DNA of 64,000 nt from Phycisphaeraceae bacterium (GTDB lineage Bacteria > Planctomycetota > Phycisphaerae > Phycisphaerales > UBA1924): contig CP060234.1 in the NCBI GenBank assembly GCA_023898685.1, positions 496,001-560,000 of the forward strand. Reading direction: 5' to 3'. A program made the position numbers and the translations under genes. Shown here one piece after another: positions 9,369 to 18,584 of this stretch. The notes under the pieces are model-generated. The model saw nothing but the letters and a program-made list of their open reading frames with translations, did no database searches and was not told the origin of the DNA. The first letter of the stretch is position 1, and every line of letters begins with the position of its first letter.

Positions 9369-11510
9369 TCACGGTCCGCAGGACGCGGCCGTGGTCAGAT
9401 ACTCGTACAGATCGTCGATGGTCAGGCCGGGCACGCCGTCCCATTCGGGCAGGCACGGCGGCGGGGGCGTGCGGTGGTAGGAGATGCCGTCGTACCACGT
9501 CCGGCGGTTGGCGCCGTTCGGCGAGGGCATGTCGTCGACGTAGACCCGGATCTCGCCGTTCGTGTCCGCGTCGATCGAGCCGACGAAGCCCGCGAAGAGG
9601 TGGCGGTTGCCGCCGTCGTCGAACTTGGGGGGGTTGGCGTAGTCGAGCAGGCTCGACTCGCCGGCGGGCTCGGCCCCGACGAGATTGGCACCCCCGTCGT
9701 CGCCGTTGGCGTACAGCGTGAGATTGCCCGGGGTGAACCCCGCCCGCACCGTCCAGGTCTGATTGGAGTCAAACGCGACGTCGTAGAAGTTGACGTAGAT
9801 GTCGTACGATTGTCCCGGCGTCAGCCCGGCGAGCGTCATGTAGATCTCGGGCGAGTCCTCGAGGCCCGAGGCGACGCCCGACGATTCGAGCACGGTGCCG
9901 TTGGTCCCGGCCGACCTCGTGCCCCAGAGATTGTCCTGGGCGGCCACGCCCGCGTAGGCGCTGTCGGGATCGGTGTTGGTGGCGAAGTCGGCGTCGACGT
10001 AGGTCAGCGGATCGGGATCGCCGCTCCCGCTGTCGCAGCCCGCGTCGAACGCCTCGAGGTAGGCGAGCATGTCGAAGAAGTCGGTGGGATAGACCCCGTC
10101 GAACTCGGCTGCGCAGTAGGTCGGCGCCACCGGCGGGTCGACCATCAGAACGACCTCGGTGTCCCACGACGTGTAGGTCGAGTAGGTCCCGCGCAGCCAG
10201 AGCAACGCGGTGTGATCGGTGCTCCACGAGGGCACGATCGGGCGGATGTTGTCCATGCCAGAGTTGGCCGTGATCGCGCCCCAAGTCCATGTGGCCCCGC
10301 CGTCGGCGGTCCGGCCCGAGTAGATCTCGTAGTGGTCGGTGGTCGCGCCCGTGCCCGGGTCGATCTTGCTCGAGAGGTAGACGATCGACGTGTCGTTCGG
10401 GTCGATCGACACGAGCCCCGTGTAGTCGTTCTCGGCGGCGTAGAGGTAGCCGCCGGCCTTGGCGAGATAGTGCACCGACCACGATGAGCCGTCGAAGGTC
10501 GCGTAGAAGAACCTGTGGTCGAGGTCGCTCCCGTTCGCGCGCGCCTCGAAGAGGGCGACAGGGTGGCCGCTCGCGTCCATCTCGATGTCGACGGTCCACG
10601 CCCGGGTGTAGGTGATCCCGCCGAAGGGGACGTTGATATCGAAGACCTTGGTGAGGGCGGTGACGTCGCGCTGCACGGTGGCGCTGAACAGGTCGGAGTC
10701 GAGGACGTTGCCGAACGAGTCGTAGAGCACGCCGTCCTGCACGTAGCCGTGGTAGATGCTGTTGTTGTAGTCGCGCGGGTGGCGCTCGGTGGCGATGAAG
10801 TGGATGGTCTGGCCGTCCGAGGCGTAGCGGAGGTAGGGGCGATCGCCGCTCCCACCGCTGGAGACGAGCCGCCCGCCGTACGACCAGGTCAGCCCGTTGT
10901 CGTTGGAGTAGTCGACGTTGGGGTCGTAGTTCACGGTGCGGGCGAAGTTGTACGTCCGCCCCAGCCCGCCGCGGTCGTTGGGCAGGTAATAAACGTTCGA
11001 GTAGGTGGTCCCGGCGCCGTTGTTCAGCACGTTCTCGGGGCCCCACGAGTCGGCGTTGTGCGGGAGGGTCGAGACGCGCCACCGAGAGTAGTTGTCCCCC
11101 CCGTGGCGGGCGTACATCGCCAGATAGCGCCCGTCCTCTCGGATCATGAAGACTGCGTCGTCGTGGTCGTCCCGCTCGAAGCGGTTGGCGAGTTCGAACT
11201 CGCCGCGCAGGCCCGTGCCGACGTCGTACCACAGCGCGTCGATGTCGCCGCTCTCCTCGTCGCCGTTCGGCGCCGACGAGACCGAGCCGACCATGATCCG
11301 CGGCCCACCGGGCGCATCGGTGTCCACGATCGCCCGCTGCGAGGAATACCAGCTCCACGCCCCGTTCGGGACGGTCGAGGTGGTGCTCAATTCGATCAGT
11401 TCGCCCGCGACGTAGTTCGCGGGCTGGGCCCACGCCGGTGACGCGAGCAACGCGGCCGCCGTCACGACGCTCGCGAGCGGGGCCCGACTGCAACGTTCCG
11501 CGTTGTCCAT
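9369..11510 (-). CDS. exported BNR_4 beta-propeller protein with accessory modules
   Basis: The start at ATG 11510 (upstream GAGAGGA) gives 713 residues. A signal peptide ends near 'ASPAWAQ'. The BNR_4 propeller (about 45-465) is homologous to the protein at 1-1791. It keeps 'DDHDDAVF' and a second His 20 residues later in 'YARH', followed by 'YSNVYY'. After it come a short Cys-bracketed EF-hand module (CAAEFDGV ... DAGC), one ~165-residue module of the kind in the neighbouring genes, and a degenerate EF-hand tail (CLPEWDGV ... SCGP). Candidate functions are a polysaccharide lyase like PL24/PL25 or a sialidase-like protein. Together with kduI-kduD, a uronate-polymer substrate is favoured. Confidence 0.82.
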   Translation of the reverse strand: MDNAERCSRAPLASVVTAAALLASPAWAQPANYVAGELIELSTTSTVPNGAWSWYSSQRAIVDTDAPGGPRIMVGSVSSAPNGDEESGDIDALWYDVGTGLRGEFELANRFERDDHDDAVFMIREDGRYLAMYARHGGDNYSRWRVSTLPHNADSWGPENVLNNGAGTTYSNVYYLPNDRGGLGRTYNFARTVNYDPNVDYSNDNGLTWSYGGRLVSSGGSGDRPYLRYASDGQTIHFIATERHPRDYNNSIYHGYVQDGVLYDSFGNVLDSDLFSATVQRDVTALTKVFDINVPFGGITYTRAWTVDIEMDASGHPVALFEARANGSDLDHRFFYATFDGSSWSVHYLAKAGGYLYAAENDYTGLVSIDPNDTSIVYLSSKIDPGTGATTDHYEIYSGRTADGGATWTWGAITANSGMDNIRPIVPSWSTDHTALLWLRGTYSTYTSWDTEVVLMVDPPVAPTYCAAEFDGVYPTDFFDMLAYLEAFDAGCDSGSGDPDPLTYVDADFATNTDPDSAYAGVAAQDNLWGTRSAGTNGTVLESSGVASGLEDSPEIYMTLAGLTPGQSYDIYVNFYDVAFDSNQTWTVRAGFTPGNLTLYANGDDGGANLVGAEPAGESSLLDYANPPKFDDGGNRHLFAGFVGSIDADTNGEIRVYVDDMPSPNGANRRTWYDGISYHRTPPPPCLPEWDGVPGLTIDDLYEYLTTAASCGP

Positions 11511-11583
11511 CTCGATCCTCTCTGTGACTCGCAATCGTCCGTCCCGGGCCCTCGGCCGCCTACCACCCGGCGTCGGCCCCGAG

Positions 11584-11616
11584 AAAAACCGCCGGACGCG
11601 TTTCCACGCCCGGCGG
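11584..11616 (-). terminator. intrinsic terminator of the 11637-13736 gene
   Basis: A 10-bp stem (11589-11598 with 11607-11616, one G:U pair) has an 8-base loop. It is followed on the minus strand by TTTTT. It starts 20 bp after the stop and separates this gene from the downstream BNR_4 gene. Confidence 0.85.
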
Positions 11617-11636
11617 CCGTTCATCTGCAAAGGGCT

Positions 11637-13736
11637 CTATTGGCAACCCTCGTCAAACTGGATCAGGTAATCAAGCATGTCGAAGAAGTCCACGGAGACG
11701 TCGCCGTTCCAGTCGGCGTTGCACGGGCTGGGGGCCGGCGGGCCGTAGGTCACCCCGTCGTACCAGGAACGCTGATTCGCGCCGTTGGTCGAGGGCAGGT
11801 CGTCGACGTAGACGACGATCTCGCCGTTACCGTCCGCCATCGCCGAACCGACGTAGGCGGCCATCAGACTGCGGTTGCCCTCGGCGAACAGGGGCTGCGT
11901 GGCGTCGTAATCGAACTCGTACGCGAAGCTCGCCTCGGTGGCGCTGAGGGCGGCCGCGCCGCCATCAGGGCTGGCGAAGAGCGTCAGGTTGCCCGAAACG
12001 AGCCCGGCGCGGATCGGCCAGTTCTGGTTGGCGTCGTTGCCGGGGTCCCAGAAGTTGACCCACAGGCCGTAGGTCTCGCCCGGGGTGAGGCCGGTGATGG
12101 TGGTGTTGATCTCGGGGCAGTCCTCGATGCCGGAGGCCACGCCCGACGCCTCGTAGACGATCCCGTTGGTGCCCAGGGTGCGTTCGCCCCAGAGGTTGTC
12201 CTCGAGCGCGGTCGCGCCGGAGAACGCGCCGGACGGGCCGGTGTTGCCGGCCGAGTCGGCGTCGACGTAGGTGTAGCTCGCGGCGGCGGTCACGTGCTCG
12301 ACGTAGGAGAGCCCGTCGTACCAGCTCCGCTCGACGTAGCTGTTCGTCGACGGCAGGTCGTCGAGATAGACGGTGATCTCGCCGTTGCCGTCCGCCGTCG
12401 CCACGCCCACGTACCCGGCCAGCAGCCCGCGGTCGGCCTCGAAGAGCAGCGGCGGGTTGACGTAGGCGTAGATGTCCGAGTAGTTCGCGCCCGTCGCGCC
12501 GAGCGTGGTCGCCCCGCCGTCCACGCCGTTGGCGAAGAGTTCGAGGCTGCCAGATGTGAACCCGGCCCGGATGCTCCAGTTCTGCCCGCCGTCGAGCGTA
12601 TCCCAGAAGTGGACGTAGACGTCGTAGTCCTGCCCCGGGGTCAGCCCGGTGATCGTGGTGTGGATCTCGGGCGAGTCCTCGGTGCCGGAGGCGACGCCGG
12701 ACGATTCGTAGATCGAGGCGTTGGTGCCAACCGCGCGGAAGCCCCACAGGCCGTCCTCGAGCGGGTCGCCGGCGAAGGCCTCGCTCGGGCCGGTGTTGGT
12801 CGCCGCGTCGGCGTCGACATAGATGTGCCGGGGCGGCAGATCGCAGCCGGCGTCGACCCGGGTAACCATTTCGAGGACGTCCGTGCTGTCGACGGCCATG
12901 TCGCCGTTGAGGTCGACGTAGCAGGGCGGCGGGGGCGCGACGTAGAGGAAGTCCTCGGGCGCGAGCACCGCACCGGTGACGCGGAGGTCATCGATCTGGC
13001 CGTTCAGCCCGTCCACGGCGTTGCCGCCGTAGGAGCCGCGGCCCACCGAGTAGAACTGGCTGAACGGATCGGTCACGGCGGTGATGTTCTCGGGGGCGGC
13101 CTGGGAGTCCTCGAGCTGCCCGTCAACGTAGAGGTTCAGCGTCTGCGCGGTCGGGTTGTAGACCGCCGCGACGTGGTACCACACACCGGCGACCGCCGTC
13201 GTCGTCCCCTCTGCATAGGGGCGGTTGACCGTGAAGGTGCCGTCGCCGTTGTCGACGATGCTGGTCACCATCGAGCACGAGAAGTGGTTGGCGCTGTTCT
13301 TCTGGAAGTAGAGATCGGCGAGCGGGGTGCGGTCCTCGAGAAGGTCGCGGTCGCGGCCCAGGATGGTCTGGAAGCCGCCGGCGCCCTGGAAGCGGACCCG
13401 GCACTCGATGGTCCAGCCGGTGGCCGGGAGCGTGAACGCGTCGCCCTCGACCTCGAGATAACCGAAGCCCGGGGAGAAGTCGCCCGAGAGCACGCTGCCC
13501 GGGTAGCCGACCGGATAGGACTCCGGATCGGGCTGGAGCAGCGAGCCGACGGGGTACTCGCCCGCGGTGTTGGCGAAGGCGAACCAGAAGTTGCCGTTCT
13601 CACTGATCGACGTGATCGTCGAGCCGTCGGCCTCGTCCTCGAAGTCGATGTACGAGAGCGTCTGGGCGCCGGCCGTTGCGGCGAACAGCAACGCGGCCGC
13701 GGTCGCGAACCCGGGTGCCAGTGACGGTTGCTTCAT
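11637..13736 (-). CDS. exported LamG-type lectin protein with two repeated modules and EF-hand tail
   Basis: The start at ATG 13736 follows GAGGGGAG and gives 699 residues. The order is a signal peptide (ending FAATAGAQ), a LamG domain (about 30-285) nearly identical to that of 6436-8070, and a short Cys-bracketed EF-hand module (CYVDLNGD ... DAGCD). Two tandem copies of the ~165-residue module follow, each beginning near 'YVDAD' and ending near 'NGEI.VY.DDLPS'. The protein ends with a short EF-hand tail (CNADWNGD ... DEGCQ). The two modules resemble each other and those in the two downstream genes. A role in surface display or substrate binding is inferred. Confidence 0.85.
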   Translation of the reverse strand: MKQPSLAPGFATAAALLFAATAGAQTLSYIDFEDEADGSTITSISENGNFWFAFANTAGEYPVGSLLQPDPESYPVGYPGSVLSGDFSPGFGYLEVEGDAFTLPATGWTIECRVRFQGAGGFQTILGRDRDLLEDRTPLADLYFQKNSANHFSCSMVTSIVDNGDGTFTVNRPYAEGTTTAVAGVWYHVAAVYNPTAQTLNLYVDGQLEDSQAAPENITAVTDPFSQFYSVGRGSYGGNAVDGLNGQIDDLRVTGAVLAPEDFLYVAPPPPCYVDLNGDMAVDSTDVLEMVTRVDAGCDLPPRHIYVDADAATNTGPSEAFAGDPLEDGLWGFRAVGTNASIYESSGVASGTEDSPEIHTTITGLTPGQDYDVYVHFWDTLDGGQNWSIRAGFTSGSLELFANGVDGGATTLGATGANYSDIYAYVNPPLLFEADRGLLAGYVGVATADGNGEITVYLDDLPSTNSYVERSWYDGLSYVEHVTAAASYTYVDADSAGNTGPSGAFSGATALEDNLWGERTLGTNGIVYEASGVASGIEDCPEINTTITGLTPGETYGLWVNFWDPGNDANQNWPIRAGLVSGNLTLFASPDGGAAALSATEASFAYEFDYDATQPLFAEGNRSLMAAYVGSAMADGNGEIVVYVDDLPSTNGANQRSWYDGVTYGPPAPSPCNADWNGDVSVDFFDMLDYLIQFDEGCQ
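12901..13691. repeat. direct repeat copy 2 (LamG-coding, ~790 bp)
   Basis: This is the ungapped partner of 7235-8025 at a constant offset of 5666 bases. Beyond both ends the two genes diverge. Confidence 0.9.
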
Positions 13737-13848
13737 TGCGGACTCCCCTCTCAGCTGTGTTGGTCGTGCGCGACGCTCAGGTCGCGGCTTGATCTCATCG
13801 GTGGCGATCCTGCACGCCGCCACGGCGTCCGTCCGGATCGCACAGTGT

Positions 13849-13916
13849 CAAACGTTTAACTGAACCCGCATACCCTGTCCTGCCGGTTCATCGTCTGGCC
13901 AAGTTAAGAGCATAAC
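13849..13916 (-). promoter_or_regulatory. putative regulatory region with motifs shared with 8184-8266
   Basis: GTCAAACGTTTAAC (13847-13860) is a near-perfect palindrome with a central CG, as in LacI-type operators. It contains CGTTTAAC (13853-13860). GTTAAGAGCATAAC follows at 13903-13916, again after 42 bases. It lies about 115-180 bp upstream of the LamG start. Confidence 0.55.
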
Positions 13917-14014
13917 GTCTTCGCCGACCCATGCAACATGTGCGCACACAAATCGGGGCACAATCGGCCACGCGGTCTACTTTGCTGGCCAGATTACCAA
14001 ACACTTACCAATTA

Positions 14015-15268
14015 TCAAGACCCCCCTGTGTCGCCACACGCCCCGGATTCACCCGCCTGTGAATCGATCGACACGACCGGCGGCTCGCCGGGAGGCGTCG
14101 CGGGCCGTCGGGCGGCCTCGGTGTCGAGGTGGTACGACTCGCTCCGCCTGTCGATCCAGTGCCGCCGCAACGTTTCGAGCGCCTCGGCCGGGGGCCGGAC
14201 GCGGCGTGAGGCCCGGTCGGTCCAGAGATCGAGCCGATCGAGGGTCTCTAATGCATCGGGCGCGTCGAAGTTGATGCGCCGGCAGAAGGTGTCTCGGATC
14301 CACGCCTCGGCCTGCCGGTCGATGGCGTCGTCGCTTTCTGTGTCGGCGTGCTCGGAGGCGAGCAGGGTGTAGGCGAGCAGGGCTTCCTTGACCTCCTCGC
14401 GGCGGATCATGCGCAGCAGCGTGTGCGTCACCGCGGCGTTGTTGGCGATGTTGCGCTCGTAGAGGTGCTGCGTGCGCTGGTTGGTGCGGCGCTGCTTCGT
14501 CCGGCGGTAGCCCAGGAACGATTTGAGCATGAGCCCGCCCAGCCCGATCGCCGCCGCGGTCAGGAGCGAGAAGAAGGAGACCACGCCCCCGGTGATGACG
14601 ACGAAGAGCTTGGGGGCGAGCCCGCCCAGGGCGCCCGCCCCGCCGCCGAAGACGAGCACACGGTCGATCCATGACATCTCGACGGTGGCGTGGGGCATGA
14701 GGGCCTCGACGTCGCGAACGGGGATGTCGCGGAAGAGCTTGAGCCGCACGCCCACCTCACCCCGCAGGCGCGTGACGACGACGAGGCGGCGGTAGACGGG
14801 CTCGAGCGTGACGACGCGGCGCCAGGGGCGATAGCGATCGCGGCGGGCGACCTCGCTCTCCCCGTGCCCCCGGACAAAGAGGGCGAGATGAGCGACCATG
14901 GTGGGATCGATGCGGACGCGGACGCCGTAGCTCGTGCCGGCGCGGATCGCGGCCTCGATCTGCACGTGGCTGAGCGTCTCGAAATTCGCCTTGTCGAGCA
15001 CGTAGCCGAGCAGGTGGAGCAGACGCCGCTCGCGCTCGTCGGCGTCGGGGCCCGGGCCCAGGGCGACGGGCGTGTCCTCGTCGGGGTCGAGCACGGAATA
15101 GAGGTCGTCGATGTGCGCGTGCAGGCGCGAGACCTCCTGTTCGATCACGCGATCGATCGCGTCGAGCAGGTCGCGGGCCAGGGGCGCGGCGGCGCCGAAG
15201 ACCGCGGGCGCGGCGCGGATGGCCTCGGCCAGCACGGGCGGGCGCGCGGGGATGTAGCGGGTGTCCAT
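14015..15268 (-). CDS. DUF3754-like (TMEM143-type) membrane protein
   Basis: The 417 residues starting MDTRYIPARP resemble the DUF3754 family. A hydrophobic segment 'LFVVITGGVVSFFSLL' continuing through 'AAIGLGGLMLK' gives one or two membrane helices in the middle. A basic stretch 'GYRRTKQRRTNQRTQHLYE' follows. Function is unknown. The start is uncertain: an in-frame GTG at 15346 overlaps the stop of the upstream kinase gene (GTGA), the same arrangement as between the kinase and its sigma factor. The protein may therefore be 26 residues longer and translationally coupled. This context suggests a membrane target or effector of the kinase; that is inference. Confidence 0.8.
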   Translation of the reverse strand: MDTRYIPARPPVLAEAIRAAPAVFGAAAPLARDLLDAIDRVIEQEVSRLHAHIDDLYSVLDPDEDTPVALGPGPDADERERRLLHLLGYVLDKANFETLSHVQIEAAIRAGTSYGVRVRIDPTMVAHLALFVRGHGESEVARRDRYRPWRRVVTLEPVYRRLVVVTRLRGEVGVRLKLFRDIPVRDVEALMPHATVEMSWIDRVLVFGGGAGALGGLAPKLFVVITGGVVSFFSLLTAAAIGLGGLMLKSFLGYRRTKQRRTNQRTQHLYERNIANNAAVTHTLLRMIRREEVKEALLAYTLLASEHADTESDDAIDRQAEAWIRDTFCRRINFDAPDALETLDRLDLWTDRASRRVRPPAEALETLRRHWIDRRSESYHLDTEAARRPATPPGEPPVVSIDSQAGESGACGDTGGS

Positions 15269-15342
15269 CGGCGGGCGACCGCCCGAGGCCGCCGGGGGCT
15301 GATCGTTCTGGTGCGGGTCACTGTCCACTTCGGCGGAGCGTA

Positions 15343-17964
15343 TCACCCACCGTCGGGCTTCAGGGCCGAGGCGGCGGCGTCGAGACGGGCGATGACCTCG
15401 TCGCCCGCGCCGGCGCGGACCGCCTCGTCCCGCATCGTCGCGAGGGTTGCCGCCGCTTCGTCGGGCCGCCCCGCGGCGGCCTGGGCTCGCGCGAGCGTCT
15501 CGCCCGCGGCGTAGCGGCTGGGGTTCGAAGCGGGCAGAATCGCGATCGCGCGGCGGGCCGCCTCGATGCACCCTTCCCAGTCCTCCAGCGCGAGACGGGT
15601 GTCGGCGAGCGCACGGAGCGTGTAGGCGACCTGGACGTGACCGGCCCCCCACTGCGACTCACGCAGCGGAAGGATCCGTTCGAGCTCGGCGAGCGCCTCG
15701 GTGGGCCGCCCCGCCTCGAGCAGGGCGCGTCCCAGCTCGTGCCCCGCCGAGACGTGCGGGATCGAGTCAACGCCGTATGCCCCGGCCGAGGCGTCCGCGA
15801 ACGCCCGCGCCATCGCCACCGCCTCGTCGGGCACGCCCCCCGCGAGGAAGAGCTTGACAGAGAGCCGCTGCATGCCGGTGAGCGTCGCGTCTCCCGGCGC
15901 GTACACGCGGGCCGCCCGATCGAGCGCGTCACGCAGCAGCGGGATGCCCTCGCCGGCCTGCCCGTCGTTGATCAGGGCCTCCGCGAGCCGGTGCTCGAGC
16001 TTGATCGCCTGGGTGTGGTCGGGCCCCAGGCTGGACGACGCGATCGCGTGGGCCTCCTTGAGCGCGTCGATCGCGTCGTCCAGCCCGCCGGCCCGCGCCA
16101 GTGTCGCCGCGTAGTAGCGCAGCGCGTGGAGGCGCAGCGCCGGGTCGGTGTCCGGTGCTCGGGTCGCCAGCTCGACGGCGCGGACCTCGCCTTCGCGCTG
16201 TGCCGGATCGGCGAGGTACTCCGAGGCCTGCAGGCGCGCCCTCAGCGTCACCGGATGGTCGGGGCCCAGCTTCTCGCGGGCGGCGTCGGCGACGGCGACG
16301 AAGGCCTCGCCGGCTTCCTCGTGCCGGCCCGGCTGCATGAGCGAGGCCGCGGCTTGCTCGTAGCGCCAGTTCAGCAGGTCCTCGGCGTGCGGGGCGTCCG
16401 GGTCATCGCCCAGCGTGTCGGCGAGTGCAATGGCCTCGGCGAGCGCCGCCCCGGCTTCGGTCGCCCGGCCCAGGCTCTGGAGCGCCACGCCGATCCGGCC
16501 CTTCACGTCGGCGAGCATCGACGGGTCGTCGGCGAATCGATCGCCGGCGCGGGCGGCGGCGGCGGCGAGCAGGTCGACCACGCGCACGTCCTCGCCCGGT
16601 CGAGCGTCAGGGTCGGCCGCTGCGATCATGTCCTCAAGCAGATAGCGCGTGACGAAATCGGTGCGCCGGGCCTGGCGGGTCGCCTCGACGCCGGCGGCCC
16701 GGGCGGACTGGCTCTCCCGGATCGCGATCGCCCGCCCCTGGAGGGCGGCCACGAGCCCCGCGCCCAGCGAGAGCGCCGCGACCGCCGCGAGCCCGACGGC
16801 GAGGCGGTGCCTCGACGCGAACTTGCGCGCGACGTACCACGCGCTGGGGGGCATCGCCAGCACGGGCTCGCCCCGCAAATAGCGATCGAGGTCGTCGGCG
16901 AGGGCCGAGGCGGACTCGTAGCGGAGGTCGGGCTCCCAGGCGACGCACTTGAGGACGATGCGGTCGAGGTCGCCCCTCAGCTCGGCGGGCGTGCGGCCCG
17001 GGAGCACGGCGTCCCTGGCGAGCCGGCTGGGGGGCGTCGCGGTGGTCGGGCGGGCCGGGGCGGTGTCGCCCGTTGCGGGAGGGCGCGGGGTGTGGCCCGT
17101 GAGCAGTTCGCACAGGATCACGCCGATGGCGTAGATGTCGGTGCGTGTGTCGACGGGGTGACCCGAGCCCGCCTGCTCCGGGCTCATGTAGCGGGGCGTG
17201 CCCATGGCGCGCATGGTGCGGTCGGGGTGGTCCTCGTCGACGAGGGCGCGGGCGATGCCGAAATCGATGACGCGGAGGCGGGTCTCGCCGTCGGCGTCTG
17301 ATACCAGGATGTTGGTGGGCTTGAGGTCGCGGTGCATGACCGCGCGCTGGTGGGCGTGGTGCACCGCGCGGCAGAGCCTCGCGACGAGCGCGACGCGGTC
17401 GCGGACGCCCAGGTTCTTCCGGTCGGCGTGCTCGGTCAGGGGCAGGCCCTGGACGAGCTCCATCGCGACGAAGAGCCGCCCGTCGGGCGTGGCCCCCGCG
17501 TCGAAGATCTTGACGATGTCGGGATGATCCATCCGAGCGAGGAAGCGGCGCTCGTCGGCGAAGCGGGAGATCAGGTCGGGCGAGTCGAGCCCGGGCTTGA
17601 GCACCTTGAGCGCCACGTCGCGTTGCACCGGCGCGTGCTGGTGGGCGCGATAGACCGTACCGTGCCCGCCCTCGCCGATCCGTTCGACCGGCTCGTATGG
17701 CCCGATCTGGCGGGGCATTGGGGCAGGCTGGGGTGTTGGGGTGTCGGACGGCACCTCGACGAGAAAGTCTGTCGCCCCCTCGTGCGATGAGAGCAGGCGG
17801 TCGACCGCGGCCCGCAGCAGGCGATCACCCCCGCACGCCTCCTCGAGCAGCACGCGGCGTTCGGGCCGGTCGAGATCGAGCGCGTCGAGGAAGATGTCTT
17901 TGGCACGGGCCCAGTCGACGGGATCGGCCGTGGTGTCCTCGCTGGTGGTGTGGTTGCTCTTCAC
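15343..17964 (-). CDS. Ser/Thr protein kinase with C-terminal TPR region
   Basis: This PknB-type kinase has 873 residues and a GTG start overlapping the stop of the sigma factor gene (GTGA). A short N-terminal region precedes the kinase domain (about 90-365). That domain has the glycine loop (IGEGGHGTVY), the VAIK-like lysine in 'ALKVLKPG', HRDLKPTN with catalytic Asp213, DFG, and 'SPEQAG' in place of APE. One membrane helix is near 384-406 (LAVGLAAVAALSLGAGL). The remaining ~460 residues are alpha-helical TPR-like repeats, likely outside the cytoplasm. Pairing with an ECF sigma factor is common in Planctomycetes, where the kinase is thought to signal to the sigma factor. Confidence 0.93.
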   Translation of the reverse strand: MKSNHTTSEDTTADPVDWARAKDIFLDALDLDRPERRVLLEEACGGDRLLRAAVDRLLSSHEGATDFLVEVPSDTPTPQPAPMPRQIGPYEPVERIGEGGHGTVYRAHQHAPVQRDVALKVLKPGLDSPDLISRFADERRFLARMDHPDIVKIFDAGATPDGRLFVAMELVQGLPLTEHADRKNLGVRDRVALVARLCRAVHHAHQRAVMHRDLKPTNILVSDADGETRLRVIDFGIARALVDEDHPDRTMRAMGTPRYMSPEQAGSGHPVDTRTDIYAIGVILCELLTGHTPRPPATGDTAPARPTTATPPSRLARDAVLPGRTPAELRGDLDRIVLKCVAWEPDLRYESASALADDLDRYLRGEPVLAMPPSAWYVARKFASRHRLAVGLAAVAALSLGAGLVAALQGRAIAIRESQSARAAGVEATRQARRTDFVTRYLLEDMIAAADPDARPGEDVRVVDLLAAAAARAGDRFADDPSMLADVKGRIGVALQSLGRATEAGAALAEAIALADTLGDDPDAPHAEDLLNWRYEQAAASLMQPGRHEEAGEAFVAVADAAREKLGPDHPVTLRARLQASEYLADPAQREGEVRAVELATRAPDTDPALRLHALRYYAATLARAGGLDDAIDALKEAHAIASSSLGPDHTQAIKLEHRLAEALINDGQAGEGIPLLRDALDRAARVYAPGDATLTGMQRLSVKLFLAGGVPDEAVAMARAFADASAGAYGVDSIPHVSAGHELGRALLEAGRPTEALAELERILPLRESQWGAGHVQVAYTLRALADTRLALEDWEGCIEAARRAIAILPASNPSRYAAGETLARAQAAAGRPDEAAATLATMRDEAVRAGAGDEVIARLDAAASALKPDGG

Positions 17965-18584
17965 GATCCGGTCGTTTCCTGCTCGATGGCGCCGAGGGCC
18001 TGGCGGAGCCAGGCGCGGGCGAACTCCCAGTCCCGCTTGATGGTGCGATCGGAGACCTCGAGCATCTCGGCGATGGCCTCGACGCTCTGCCCGGCGTAGA
18101 ACCGCAGCCGGACGACGCGGGCCGCCCGCTCGTCCACCTGCTCCAGGCGCGAGATCGCCTCGTCGAGGGACAGCAATTCCTGGGGTTCGAGCGATTCGGC
18201 GGCGTCCAGGGCATCGAGGGACACCCGGGAGCCCCGGAGCGAGCGGGGTCCGCCCCGCTTGACCGCCGCCTTGCCGCGGGCGTGGTCGACCAGAACCCGC
18301 CGCATCGCCGTCGCGGCGGCGGAAAAGAAGGCGGCGCGGTCCGAGAACGGTGGGAGCACGCCCTCGCCCGCGACGCGGAAGAGCCTCATGTAGGTCTCGT
18401 TGACCAGCCCGGTCGCCCCCAGCGTGTGGTCGGGCCGCTCGGATCGGAGGCGGGACTTCGCCATCGCGTGCAGCTCCGCGTACACGATCTCCACGAGCCG
18501 GTCACGGGCGTTGGTCGAGCCCGCGGCGCTCTCGCCCAGCAGGCGGGTGATGTCGCCGTCGGGTTGTCGTGGTCGGTCGTTCAT
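17961..18584 (-). CDS. ECF-type RNA polymerase sigma factor
   Basis: The 207 residues starting MNDRPRQPDG resemble the planctomycete-enriched ECF sigma family. Region 2 contains 'AELHAMAKSRLRSER' and 'LVNETYMRLF'. Region 4 ends with a helix-turn-helix ('SVEAIAEMLEVSDRTIKRDW'). The frame continues far upstream, but that part is antisense to the 787-residue gene and is not real coding sequence. The stop overlaps the kinase start by four bases. No anti-sigma gene is nearby, so the kinase is the likely regulator. Confidence 0.93.
   Translation of the reverse strand: MNDRPRQPDGDITRLLGESAAGSTNARDRLVEIVYAELHAMAKSRLRSERPDHTLGATGLVNETYMRLFRVAGEGVLPPFSDRAAFFSAAATAMRRVLVDHARGKAAVKRGGPRSLRGSRVSLDALDAAESLEPQELLSLDEAISRLEQVDERAARVVRLRFYAGQSVEAIAEMLEVSDRTIKRDWEFARAWLRQALGAIEQETTGS

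Noticed and set aside
11640..13724. Long open frame (694 codons) on the plus strand
   Set aside because: It is antisense to the second LamG gene and has a Val/Gly/Arg-rich composition with no recognisable motif.
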